From Burkholderiaceae bacterium (GTDB lineage Bacteria > Pseudomonadota > Gammaproteobacteria > Burkholderiales > Burkholderiaceae), in the NCBI GenBank assembly GCA_023253905.1, contig JALREG010000392.1:1-31085 (forward strand): 31,085 bases of DNA. Direction: 5' to 3'. Below the pieces are notes generated by a model. The model did not search any database and was not told the DNA's origin. It saw only the letters and a program-made list of their open reading frames with translations. Made by a program: the position numbers and the translations under genes. This document shows positions 1 to 7,508 of this stretch, in pieces (positions within the stretch are counted from its first letter, which is position 1; every line of letters starts with the position of its first letter).

Positions 1-691
1 GGCGATCGGAAGTGGCGTTGTTGAATTCGGCACCGTCGATCAGGCCCCGATCCAGCGCAGGCACGATTTCACCGCCGGGCAGCGGGTTCACCGCAGCGCC
101 CATGTCGGTGTACATGTCCACGGCCAGACCCACCGTGCGGAACTTGGTGCCCTTGATGTCATCGACCTTGGCAATCGGCTTCTTGAACCAACCGAAGGGC
201 TGGGTGGGCATCGGGCCGTAGAGGTAGGAGACCACGTCGATATTGATCGTCTTGTAGATCTCGTCAAGCAGATCCTTGCCGCCGCCATAGTAGTGCCAGG
301 ACAGAAGCATGTTGGGGTCCATGCCAAAGCCGGGGCCCGAACCCCAGAGCGCGAGGGCGGAGTTCTTGCCGTAGTGGTAAGCCACGACGCCGTGCCCGCC
401 ATCAAGCGTACCTTTGGCCACACCCTCCAGAAGCTGAAATGCACCCACAACCGCGCCGGCGGGCAGCACTTCCAGCTTGACGCGCGAGCCCGCCATGTCG
501 TTCACCTTCTTGGCGAAGTCAAGGGCGTACTCATGGAAAATATCTTTGGCGGGCCAGGTGCTCTGGAAGCGCAAGTTGATGGTCTGCGCGGTGGACACCA
601 TCGGCGCGGCCAGCGCGCCGGTGGCTACGGCGCCGCCTGCGGCTGACTTGAGAAAGCGACGGCGCAGCGGGGTCTTCGATTTCTGTGACAT
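1..691 (-). CDS. TRAP transporter substrate-binding protein, DctP family (3' end cut by window edge)
   Basis: Periplasmic receptor of a tripartite ATP-independent (TRAP) transporter, which hands an organic acid to a membrane DctQM pair. 230 residues are visible; the C-terminus lies beyond base 1. The N-terminus has a twin-arginine signal (RRRFLK near residues 10-15, then an Ala/Gly-rich stretch ending about residue 36), suggesting Tat export. The mature part has the DctP-type pattern: LRFQSTWPAKD near 40-50, and LPGGEIVPALDRGLIDGAEF near the visible end, which is the ligand-contact region of the keto-acid (TakP-like) branch. ATG at 691 is preceded by an AGGAG ribosome site 7 nt upstream. No DctQ/DctM gene is visible, but they could lie past the left edge. 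Ligand unknown. Confidence 0.9.
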   Translation of the reverse strand, partial: MSQKSKTPLRRRFLKSAAGGAVATGALAAPMVSTAQTINLRFQSTWPAKDIFHEYALDFAKKVNDMAGSRVKLEVLPAGAVVGAFQLLEGVAKGTLDGGHGVVAYHYGKNSALALWGSGPGFGMDPNMLLSWHYYGGGKDLLDEIYKTINIDVVSYLYGPMPTQPFGWFKKPIAKVDDIKGTKFRTVGLAVDMYTDMGAAVNPLPGGEIVPALDRGLIDGAEFNNATSDR

Positions 692-708
692 AACGGTCTC
701 CTGGAGGG

Positions 709-792
709 TTTTGAATGGCCGGACTGTAGACGCGCGGCCGGTAGGTCCTGACGAACCGCGGAACATTAGCCGAATGCTCGCCGGATTCAAAA
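709..792. repeat. 8-bp inverted repeat TTTTGAAT / ATTCAAAA upstream of the TRAP receptor
   Basis: TTTTGAAT at 709-716 and its exact reverse complement ATTCAAAA at 785-792 flank 68 bp. A CCGG lies just inside each arm (719-722 and 781-784), offset by two bases. Both arms sit upstream of the TRAP receptor start at 691, the nearer one close to the ribosome site. It could be a pair of operator half-sites or a structured leader, but chance cannot be excluded. Confidence 0.3.
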
Positions 793-866
793 CTTATCCG
801 AGAACTCGCGCAGGGTGAATCGATGCCCGGCCGCGACCGGGGTCACTCAATACGCAGCCAACTGCC

Positions 867-1310
867 TCAGCGCCCGCCGGTCATGGCGATCAGCACGCTG
901 CAGGGGGCGTTATCCATCAGCGTGGCGCCGATCGAACCCCGCCACCAGCGCTCGGCCCAGCCTTTTGGGCGGCGGTGTCCGACAATGATGAGATCGGCTT
1001 TCAGACGCTTTGCGTGTTCGCAGATTTGCTCGACCGGTTCGCCGCGTGCCAGGTGTCCCTGTGCGGCAAATCCGCGCTCGCGCAGCATCTGAACGCCCTC
1101 TTCGAGCACCTTGCGGTGGTGCTCGGTTTCGTCGGTGGCGTCGGGCACCTCGGAGATGACCACCTCATACAGAACCGCAGCCGGGACCGGTTGCACCACC
1201 GCGATCAGGTGAATGTCGGCCTCGCCGCTATCGGCGAGGTAGGAACATTCGAAGAGCGCGGTGCGACCGCTCTGCGAACCGTCATACGCAAGCAGAATTT
1301 TTCTGTACAT
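867..1310 (-). CDS. Universal stress protein, UspA family
   Basis: Single-domain cytoplasmic Usp of 147 residues, the usual size. It opens with MYRKILLAYDGSQSGRTAL (beta-strand 1 and the conserved Asp of the nucleotide pocket) and ends with IIVGHRRPKG...RGSIGATLMDN...CSVLI, the typical C-terminal half. The ATP-binding signature G-x2-G-x9-G-S is only partly kept: the final GS is present but the second Gly is out of place, so ATP binding is uncertain. An in-frame upstream extension to 1376 exists, but the start at 1310 has a strong GGAGG 6 nt before it and gives the conserved N-terminus. It stands alone between the TRAP receptor and a divergent hydrolase. Confidence 0.93.
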   Translation of the reverse strand: MYRKILLAYDGSQSGRTALFECSYLADSGEADIHLIAVVQPVPAAVLYEVVISEVPDATDETEHHRKVLEEGVQMLRERGFAAQGHLARGEPVEQICEHAKRLKADLIIVGHRRPKGWAERWWRGSIGATLMDNAPCSVLIAMTGGR

Positions 1311-1546
1311 GATGCCTCCGGATCTAGTGGCGCTTCGTGGCCCTTCTGCGATGAGGACGGCGCTCTGTTCGAGCATGACACGAATCGGCCGCGCGAATGC
1401 TAGCCTGATTCAGCTGTGGTTCGGTGGGATCTGGCAACGCTCAAGGGTAAACACCGATCGGCAAAGGTATGCTTCGGCCCCTGCCGATTGATCCGGGCAC
1501 AGATTGCCGTGATCGCTCGACGCCTTCATGACGCTAGCCTCGTGAC

Positions 1547-2350
1547 ATGGTTAATTTATCGCTTCGTTTTCCGGGTGGTGCGCTGCATGCAGTGGCTGCC
1601 CGTCCTCCAGACGGATCGCGACCGGTGCTGCTACTGCTCCATGGCGGGCACGGAAGCTGGCGCCACTGGCGAGCCAACATTGCGTCGCTGGGCGCGATTG
1701 CGGATCCCATTGCGATTGATCTGCCTGGCTACGGTGAGTCCGACTCCCCGCCTGCGGAGAGCTCGCTCGCCGACTATGCAGCGTTGATTGATATGGCATT
1801 GCAATCGCTGCCCCCGGTTTCGGTGGTTGTCGGGTTTTCATTTGGCACTCTGGCCGCCACCGAGTTGGGCCGCTTGTGGCGAACGAACCCGAATTTCAGA
1901 GGGGTCGTGTTGATCAATCCGCCCCTCGGCCCCGATGTCACCCGAGAGGTTTTGGAGATTCTCGAGGAGGGCGTTCGCGAGACCCGGCGGGGCGGTCTGG
2001 AGGCTGGGGTGGCGGTGACGCAACGCCGGATCATGATCGCGGATCCCGAGCGGGTGACCGATGAACTGATTGCCGACGCAGCCGAGCAGGTGCGCCGTTC
2101 GCGCTTCAAGTCGCGTCCGCTGTCCCGAACCATCGATATTCGTGAGCAGATGCGAGCGCTCAGCTGCCCGGTGCATGTGTTGCTGGGCGGCCAGGATCCC
2201 CATCAACGTTCCGCGCTGGCCGAGCGTGTTCCTCAGTACCGTGCGCTGGTGGGGGCGGATCGGGTTCACCTTGTTGAGCCTGCCGCCCACTGGCTCGCGT
2301 TCGAGTATCCGGAAATAGTGGTCGAGGTGGTCCAACAGCTGCTCGGTTGA
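1547..2350 (+). CDS. Alpha/beta-fold hydrolase
   Basis: 267-residue alpha/beta hydrolase, a full single domain. Visible parts: oxyanion-loop HGG (32-34), DLPGYGESD (59-66), nucleophile elbow G-F-S-F-G with Ser98, acid Asp217 in GGQD, and catalytic His248 in AAHW. The triad is therefore complete and the enzyme should be an active esterase, lipase or C-C hydrolase. The substrate cannot be read from the sequence. There is no signal peptide, so it is cytoplasmic. No Shine-Dalgarno motif lies before the ATG. A weak -10-like TAGCCT at 1535-1540 would place the transcript start at or next to the ATG. The gene ends 95 bases before the DUF6502 start. Confidence 0.9.
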   Translation: MVNLSLRFPGGALHAVAARPPDGSRPVLLLLHGGHGSWRHWRANIASLGAIADPIAIDLPGYGESDSPPAESSLADYAALIDMALQSLPPVSVVVGFSFGTLAATELGRLWRTNPNFRGVVLINPPLGPDVTREVLEILEEGVRETRRGGLEAGVAVTQRRIMIADPERVTDELIADAAEQVRRSRFKSRPLSRTIDIREQMRALSCPVHVLLGGQDPHQRSALAERVPQYRALVGADRVHLVEPAAHWLAFEYPEIVVEVVQQLLG

Positions 2351-2415
2351 GCGCTCGGGTCGGTGCCGCCCCGGCGGGTGCTCCGGATTCAGGCCACATT
2401 CAGTGCCTCTGGCGG

Positions 2416-2446
2416 CTGGGAAAGTTTCCCAGATATAATCACGGGA
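2416..2446 (+). promoter_or_regulatory. DUF6502 promoter: 17-bp palindrome abutting TATAAT, predicted leaderless start
   Basis: CTGGGAAAGTTTCCCAG at 2416-2432 is a perfect palindrome with 8-bp arms around a single central G. One base later comes a consensus -10 box, TATAAT at 2434-2439. Six bases separate it from the A of the ATG at 2446, so the expected transcript start is the start codon itself. No good -35 box is present at the usual spacing; the best is CTGGCG at 2409-2414 with a 19-bp spacer. The palindrome is centred near -22, inside the spacer, where a bound protein would repress or, MerR-style, activate. Confidence 0.7.
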
Positions 2447-3315
2447 TGTCTGTAGATCGTCCTGACTCCCCCCCGAATCCATCTGGCCCGGCAAACCCCT
2501 CTGACACGCAGGAGGCGGTGCTGGCCGAGGTGCTTGCCATTCTCGAGCCACTGGTGACCTGGCTAGTTCGCTCCGGCGTGGGGTACGCGGGTTTTGCAGC
2601 CGCGCTCAAGCCGGTGTTTCTTGCGCAGGCCGAACAGGAGCTGGAACGGCTGGGGAGAAAGCGGACCGATTCTGCGCTCAGTCTGCTGTCGGGTCTTCAT
2701 CGAAAGGATGTCCGCGCGCTGGGTGAGCCCGCTGAGCAGGTCACCGCTGACAATGCGGCGCAGGGAGCGCGCTGGGGTAAGCCCAGCGCGGCGAATCAGG
2801 TTGCCACGCGCTGGCTGAGTCTTGATTGGCCCGACCTGATTCCGTTTACAGGCCCCGAGCCTTCATTCGAGGCGCTCGCTCGCCGCGTATCGCGAGACTT
2901 CCATCACCGTGCGGTGCTAGACGACCTGGTACGTCTCGGCGTCGCACGCGAAGAGGGCGCGACCGTACGGCTGATCCGTGACGCTTTCATTCCACAACCG
3001 GGTTTTGCCGAAGCGCGTCAGCTGTTTGCGGGATCTGCGGTTGATCACCTCGCGGCCGGGGTGCATAACCTGAGTGGGGGGTCGGGTCATCGATTTCTCG
3101 AGCAAAGCGTGTTTGCGGACGGCCTGAGCGAGGAATCAGTTCGCGCGCTGCACCAGCTCGCGAACCGGATCTGGGCCGACGCGCTTCAGCGCGTGGTCGA
3201 TCAGGCGGTGCCCCTTTGCGAGCAGGACGAGGGCACTGCGAATCCGCAACGGTTCCGACTCGGCGTTTTCAGTTTCAGCGCGCCTGAGGCGCCGCAGGAT
3301 CAGTCGTCATCATGA
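2446..3315 (+). CDS. DUF6502 family protein
   Basis: 289-residue soluble protein that I recognise as DUF6502, a proteobacterial family of unknown function. The N-terminus is Pro/Ser-rich and looks disordered (1-22). A helical domain follows (about 23-95), ending in SALSLLSGLHRKDVRAL, whose spacing resembles a helix-turn-helix recognition segment. A second helical part around 125-180 (WLSLDWPDLIPFTG...FEALARRVSRD) resembles a winged helix. The start at ATG 2446 was chosen over an in-frame TTG at 2347 because the palindrome and TATAAT would otherwise lie inside the gene. The stop overlaps the next ATG (ATGA), so the two genes are translationally coupled. A DNA-binding role is an inference from helix pattern only. 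Confidence 0.8.
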   Translation: MSVDRPDSPPNPSGPANPSDTQEAVLAEVLAILEPLVTWLVRSGVGYAGFAAALKPVFLAQAEQELERLGRKRTDSALSLLSGLHRKDVRALGEPAEQVTADNAAQGARWGKPSAANQVATRWLSLDWPDLIPFTGPEPSFEALARRVSRDFHHRAVLDDLVRLGVAREEGATVRLIRDAFIPQPGFAEARQLFAGSAVDHLAAGVHNLSGGSGHRFLEQSVFADGLSEESVRALHQLANRIWADALQRVVDQAVPLCEQDEGTANPQRFRLGVFSFSAPEAPQDQSSS

Positions 3316-4568
3316 AACCTTCAGCGCGCTGCCTGGTTCGCCTGCTTGACACGATGGGCGCCGGTCTTCGACGGTTACTGTTAGTTGCGGGGTTTGCGCT
3401 TCTCGCCTCCTGCGGTGGCGGCGGTCTCGCTGATCTCGCCGGTGGGGTGGGGAGCGGCGGCAGCGGTCTTGCGGAGGGTACGGTCACCGGTTTCGGGAGC
3501 GTTATCGTTGACGGCATACGCTTCGATGACAGTCAGGCGAAAGTGACCGAGGAAGGGCCTGGCGGCGTGCGGGAGGCGACGCTCAAGATTGGCCAGCGGG
3601 TGCGCATCAGTAGCAGAGCAGACAATGTCGCGGAATCCATCGAAGTCATCACCGAACTGGTTGGTCCAATCGACCAGATTATTGCCGATGGTGCGCAGGC
3701 GCAGCGCCTCACCGTGTTGGGGCAGCAGGTTCGTGTGCAGCTCGAGGCGAATGCCAATGGGGCCGCGGCCACCTGGACCGACTTTGGCGATCTGCCTTGC
3801 GCGCCGGGATGCGCGTTTGCAACCAATCAGTGGATTCAGGCGCATGGCACCTGGGTACTTGATGGAGCCTCCAGTACCTACACGCTGCTCGCCTCAAGGG
3901 TGGAAGTGATCAATCCGCAGGCGAAGGTTCTCGTGAGCGGTGTGGTGAGTAAGCTCGATGGAAGCGTGGTGCGCTTGAATGCTGCGACCGGTCGCGAGGT
4001 TGACCTTGGAAGCACTGCGTCGGTCGCTGAACAAGCGTTGAACCAGGTTGTGCGTGTGTGGGCCCCACCCCCGGGCGGGCAGCCGGCAGCGGTGATTCAG
4101 GCCGACCGTTCAATTCCTGCCAAGCTTCTACCCCCTGCAAATGTCGTAAGCACGGTGTTGGGTGGCGAGGTGTCCCGAGTGAGCGCCGATGGTTCCGAGA
4201 TTGAAATTCAGGGCAATCGCATCACCGTCCCTGTTGAGTTCCGCGGTGCGATAGCCTCCCAGCAGTTCGCGCGCGTCGAACTTGAAAGAAGCGTGACAGG
4301 CTGGCAGATGAGGGCCCCGCCCAGGCTGTCGGGCAGCCTCGAGCGGGCCGAGGTGCAGATCAGTGAGGAGATTCCCGTGGCGCGGCTGTCGCAGATCGCG
4401 TCCGGCAACTGGAGCCTGCGGGGTACGTTGCTTGGGCGGATAGCGCTGCCCTCGTCATGCACGCAGCTGGCGAATGATCCGCCTGGCACCAAGGTGCGGG
4501 TGGCGGTTCAGGCGATACGCGGCCCGCTCCCCATGAAGGTGCAGTCGGTTCAGTGCAGCCGGAGCTAG
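3312..4568 (+). CDS. DUF5666 domain-containing lipoprotein
   Basis: 418-residue secreted lipoprotein. The signal peptide is followed by lipobox L-L-A-S-C, with Cys34 as the lipid-modified residue, then a Gly-rich linker. GTVTGFGSVIVDGIRFD near 56-72 is the hallmark of DUF5666, a small beta-rich domain. Weaker repeats of the same pattern follow at roughly 115-190, 205-255 and 280-330, so the chain looks like a string of beta domains in the periplasm or on the outer membrane. Two cysteine pairs (PCAPGC mid-chain; two Cys near the C-terminus) could form disulfides. The ATG overlaps the DUF6502 stop by four bases. A second Met at residue 15 is also possible and leaves the lipobox intact. Function unknown. 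Confidence 0.85.
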   Translation: MKPSARCLVRLLDTMGAGLRRLLLVAGFALLASCGGGGLADLAGGVGSGGSGLAEGTVTGFGSVIVDGIRFDDSQAKVTEEGPGGVREATLKIGQRVRISSRADNVAESIEVITELVGPIDQIIADGAQAQRLTVLGQQVRVQLEANANGAAATWTDFGDLPCAPGCAFATNQWIQAHGTWVLDGASSTYTLLASRVEVINPQAKVLVSGVVSKLDGSVVRLNAATGREVDLGSTASVAEQALNQVVRVWAPPPGGQPAAVIQADRSIPAKLLPPANVVSTVLGGEVSRVSADGSEIEIQGNRITVPVEFRGAIASQQFARVELERSVTGWQMRAPPRLSGSLERAEVQISEEIPVARLSQIASGNWSLRGTLLGRIALPSSCTQLANDPPGTKVRVAVQAIRGPLPMKVQSVQCSRS

Positions 4569-4610
4569 CGGGCAAGGGCCGGTGAGGCGCCGCCCGCAGA
4601 TGCTGACTGT

Positions 4611-5012
4611 TCAGCTGACCGGTCGGAACATCGGCACTGGCGGCCCGCCGTCCGTGGGTTTGAACACCACTTCAACCCGATCACCAATTCGAACCGAGTC
4701 CAGGTCGCAGTCGGCCAGATTGGTCATGACGGTGACTCCCTCGTCGAGGGTGACGTAGGCGATGGCGTAGGCAATGGGGCCGGCGCGCCGCGTGATGCTG
4801 AGCGAATACACGACGCCGCGCCCGGCCGAGCGTTTAAGCTCGGTCTGGTCGCTGCCGCAATGCGGGCAGTAAGGCCGCGGATACCAGTAAGGACCGCAAG
4901 CCGCACAGTGCGGAATCAGCAACTCGCCGCGTCCTGCGGCGTCCCAGAAGGGCTGGTTCTCAGGGTAGATGACCGGGGCGGGCAGCTTGCGATCCTGGTA
5001 TGGCGTGGCCAT
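4611..5012 (-). CDS. DUF35/OB-fold zinc-ribbon protein (thiolase partner)
   Basis: 133-residue protein with the two-part DUF35 layout: an N-terminal rubredoxin-like zinc ribbon with two Cys-x2-Cys pairs (HCAAC near 35, YCPHC near 48), then an OB-fold with GRGVVYSLSITRR, IAYVTLDEGVTVMTNL and VGDRVEVVF-like strands. In known systems (ChsH2-Ltp2 of steroid side-chain degradation; archaeal HMG-CoA synthase complexes) this fold bridges CoA substrates to a thiolase-fold partner. The start at 5012 is 2 nt after the stop of the upstream thiolase-like gene. An AAAGGG ribosome site lies within that gene's end, so the pair is coupled. An upstream in-frame extension to 5099 is rejected as antisense to nothing conserved. 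Confidence 0.9.
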   Translation of the reverse strand: MATPYQDRKLPAPVIYPENQPFWDAAGRGELLIPHCAACGPYWYPRPYCPHCGSDQTELKRSAGRGVVYSLSITRRAGPIAYAIAYVTLDEGVTVMTNLADCDLDSVRIGDRVEVVFKPTDGGPPVPMFRPVS

Positions 5013-5014
5013 GT

Positions 5015-6181
5015 TCAAACCCTTTCGAGAATCAGTGTTGAGCTGCCGTGGCGGGCACCGAGCTGGCCGCCGGTGCCCTGGGCGAGCGCAAGGGTGCACC
5101 CAGGCACCTGAACCGCGGGTTGCGCTTCGCCCCGCAACTGGCGTACCGCTTCGATCACCTTGGTGATGCCGCCGCGGTTCGCGGGATGGTTGCTGCAGAG
5201 GCCACCGCCGTCGGTATTGAACGGCAGGCGTCCGCTACCTGCGATCAGGTTGCCGTCAGCGACAAAGCGGCCGCCTTGGCCCTTCTCGCAGAATCCCAGA
5301 TCCTCAAGCTGCATGAGCACGGTGATGGTGAAGCTGTCGTAAATAGAGACATATTGAATGTCGGCGGGTGTGAGGCCGGCCTCGGCAAAGGCTGCAGCGC
5401 CCGAGTGCCGCGCCCCCGAGTAGCTCAGGTCGACGCGACCGCCGTTCAGGCCCTTCACGAACTCGCCAGCCCCTCGAATCTGCACCAGCGGACGCTTGAG
5501 CGTGCGCGCGATCTCGGGTCGGGCGACGATCAGGGCGCCACCGCCGTCAGACACCACGCAGCAATCCATCCGGCGGATCGGATCAGACACCATAGGTGAG
5601 GCGAGTACCTCATCGACGGTGAGGACCTGGCGCAGCATGGCGTGCGGATTGTGCTGCGCATGGTGCGATGCGGCCACCTTGATCCAGGCTAGTTGCTCGG
5701 CGGTTGTTCCGAACTCGTGCATGTGGCGAGCGGCAACCAGCGCATAGCTGTTGATGGTGAGCGGGCCAAAAGGCGCTTCAAAAGGCTGGTCTGGAATGTT
5801 CGCGCCAAAATTTCGGGGTTGAAGCCCGCTCGACGCCTCGGATCGCGGACGTCCGGCGAGCGTGATGAGGGCGATGTTGCAATGACCCGCAGCGATGGCC
5901 TGGGCTGCGTGCGAGACGTGAATCAGGTAGGAGGAGCCGCCGGTTTCGGTGGTGTCGATGTGGCGCGGACGAATGCCCATGTACTCGATCATGCTGAGTG
6001 CGCCCAGCCCGGGGGCATCGCCCGCGCAAAAGTAGCCGTCTACATCGCCCAGCGTGAGTCCGGCGTCGCGGACCGCGCCGAGTGCGCATTCCATGTGCAG
6101 CTGCGCCACGCTCTTGTCCGGCGCGAGCCGGGTGGGGTGCTCATACGCACCGATGATGTGGGCCTTGCCTCGAATACTCAT
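5015..6181 (-). CDS. Thiolase-fold lipid-transfer-protein-like enzyme (SCP2/Ltp2 type)
   Basis: 388 residues spanning both thiolase halves. N-terminal half: IIGAYEHPTR, then DTTETGGSSYLIHVSHAAQAI where classical thiolases carry the nucleophilic Cys; no Cys is present there. C-terminal half: YVSIYDSFTITVLMQLEDLGF, GGLCSNHPANRGG (conserved His) and PGCTLALAQGTGG. Loss of the Cys is typical of the SCP2/Ltp branch. In that branch Ltp2 works as an acyl-CoA retro-aldolase together with a DUF35 protein, exactly the gene that follows here. I therefore favour a CoA-dependent aldolase over a thiolase. The reaction is inferred; the substrate is unknown. Confidence 0.88.
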   Translation of the reverse strand: MSIRGKAHIIGAYEHPTRLAPDKSVAQLHMECALGAVRDAGLTLGDVDGYFCAGDAPGLGALSMIEYMGIRPRHIDTTETGGSSYLIHVSHAAQAIAAGHCNIALITLAGRPRSEASSGLQPRNFGANIPDQPFEAPFGPLTINSYALVAARHMHEFGTTAEQLAWIKVAASHHAQHNPHAMLRQVLTVDEVLASPMVSDPIRRMDCCVVSDGGGALIVARPEIARTLKRPLVQIRGAGEFVKGLNGGRVDLSYSGARHSGAAAFAEAGLTPADIQYVSIYDSFTITVLMQLEDLGFCEKGQGGRFVADGNLIAGSGRLPFNTDGGGLCSNHPANRGGITKVIEAVRQLRGEAQPAVQVPGCTLALAQGTGGQLGARHGSSTLILERV

Positions 6182-6334
6182 TGTCTTGATTTCCGGTGGG
6201 TGGCAGGATGAACCTCACTTTACAGAATTCGCCCGACCGGACTGGATCACGGATGCGGCGGTCGGAACGGTCCATGAAGTACCATCGCCGGTCAACCAAC
6301 GGCCTGCGCCGACCCTCCCGCTGGAGAATTCACG

Positions 6335-7147
6335 ATGAATGCCGAATCAGGAATCGCTTCGTTTCAGGTGTTTGCCTCCGGACGCGAGGCCCGGCTCGCG
6401 GTTCGCCGGGGTGAGTGCAGTCGACCCACCGCAGGCATAGCGCCCGGTTATGTGCAGGGCAACCTTGCAATCCTTCCGGCGGCGCTGGCCCATGATTTTC
6501 TGCGCTTCTGCCAGCAGAATCCGCGGCCCTGCCCGGTGCTCGCTACCTCGGCGCCCGGTGACCCCAGCCTACCCGCGCTGGGTGATGATCTGGACATTCG
6601 AACCGATCTGCCGCGCTACCGGGTCTGGCGGCACGGTGAGCTGGTGGCCGAGGTTGCCGATGTTCGCGAGTTCTGGCGCGACGATCTGGTGAGCTTCGTG
6701 CTCGGCTGCTCTTTTTCGTTTGAGGAAGCGCTCGTTGAAGCGGGTCTTCCCATGCGGCACATCGACTGTGGTTCAAACGTGCCGATGTATCGCACTTCAA
6801 TCACAACCCGGCCGGCAGGCGTTTTTCATGGTCCGATGGTGGTGTCCATGCGCCCGCTCCGTCCGGCGGATGCGATTCGCGCGGTGCAGATCACCTCGCG
6901 CTTTCCGTCGGTTCACGGTGCGCCGGTGCATCTGGGGCTGCCCGGTCTGATCGGCATCAACGATATCGCCCAACCCGACTACGGCGATCCCATCGAAGTT
7001 CGCGAGGATGAACTTCCGGTGTTCTGGGCGTGCGGCGTCACGCCCCAGGCCGTCATTGCCGCGGCCCGGCCCGAATACTGCATTACCCACGCGCCCGGCT
7101 ACATGCTTGTTACCGACCTGAAGAACAGCTCCCTCGCTATTTTCTAG
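6335..7147 (+). CDS. DUF1445 putative hydro-lyase (D-glutamate cyclase-like)
   Basis: 270-residue DUF1445/YcsI family protein, full length. It carries the strongly conserved blocks: [16 protein letters not shown] (near 34-49), [13 protein letters not shown] (about 125-137), [12 protein letters not shown] (about 149), MVVSMRPL and [25 protein letters not shown], and [10 protein letters not shown]. The family is annotated as putative hydro-lyase and is related to the C-terminal domain of mammalian D-glutamate cyclase, which interconverts D-glutamate and 5-oxo-D-proline. ATG at 6335 follows a GGAG motif. It is transcribed divergently from the thiolase-like gene and converges on the ABM gene with only 15 bases between. 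The substrate here is not known. Confidence 0.92.
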   Translation: MNAESGIASFQVFASGREARLAVRRGECSRPTAGIAPGYVQGNLAILPAALAHDFLRFCQQNPRPCPVLATSAPGDPSLPALGDDLDIRTDLPRYRVWRHGELVAEVADVREFWRDDLVSFVLGCSFSFEEALVEAGLPMRHIDCGSNVPMYRTSITTRPAGVFHGPMVVSMRPLRPADAIRAVQITSRFPSVHGAPVHLGLPGLIGINDIAQPDYGDPIEVREDELPVFWACGVTPQAVIAAARPEYCITHAPGYMLVTDLKNSSLAIF

Positions 7148-7162
7148 CGCGGAGTTCGGCGG

Positions 7163-7471
7163 TCAGATTCCGCTCAGCACGTGGACCAGGCGTTGGGCGA
7201 TGTGCTCGCGGGTGCGGGCGGCGTAGGCCGCCATGTGCGCGCTTCGGGCATGGGCTTCCAGCGCTTCGCGTGAAGCCCATTTTTCAATCACCATAAAGGT
7301 GTCGGGGCCGATCGGGGTGTGAAACGCCGGGGCCTCCGCAAGGTCGACCACAGCGCCGTATTCAATGCAGCCATCTTCGGCGAGGACCGCAGGCACATTG
7401 GCGCGAAAGGCCTGCAGCACGGTATCTCGCAGGCCCGGCTTGGTGGTGATGACAGCGACGACGTGAATCAC
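7163..7471 (-). CDS. ABM-domain putative quinol monooxygenase
   Basis: 102-residue protein of the antibiotic biosynthesis monooxygenase (ABM, dimeric alpha-beta barrel) type. Visible blocks are IHVVAVITTKPG at the N-terminus, EDGCIEYGAVVDLAE mid-chain, and FMVIEKWASREALEAHARSAHMAAY, the classic ABM ending. YgiN-like quinol monooxygenases and many small heme- or cofactor-free oxygenases share this fold. It is last in a minus-strand set behind GST and a Bug receptor, with 37 bases between the Bug stop and this ATG. Activity cannot be assigned beyond the fold. Confidence 0.9.
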   Translation of the reverse strand: MIHVVAVITTKPGLRDTVLQAFRANVPAVLAEDGCIEYGAVVDLAEAPAFHTPIGPDTFMVIEKWASREALEAHARSAHMAAYAARTREHIAQRLVHVLSGI

Positions 7472-7508
7472 GAAGATCTCCTCAAAACGCGCCCGGACGC
7501 TGGCCGGT

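Noticed and set aside
1457..1488. ATCGGCA / TGCCGAT 7-bp inverted repeat in the 1311-1546 intergenic region
   Set aside because: 18-base spacer and no relation to a promoter or start; consistent with chance.
1838..2551. Minus-strand open frame (237 codons) opposite the alpha/beta hydrolase
   Set aside because: The plus-strand hydrolase has a full catalytic triad; the antisense translation has no family features.
4568..4597. GCGGGC...GCCCGC inverted repeat between the convergent DUF5666 and DUF35 genes, as a terminator
   Set aside because: Six-bp arms with an 18-base loop and no T run on either strand; not convincing as an intrinsic terminator.
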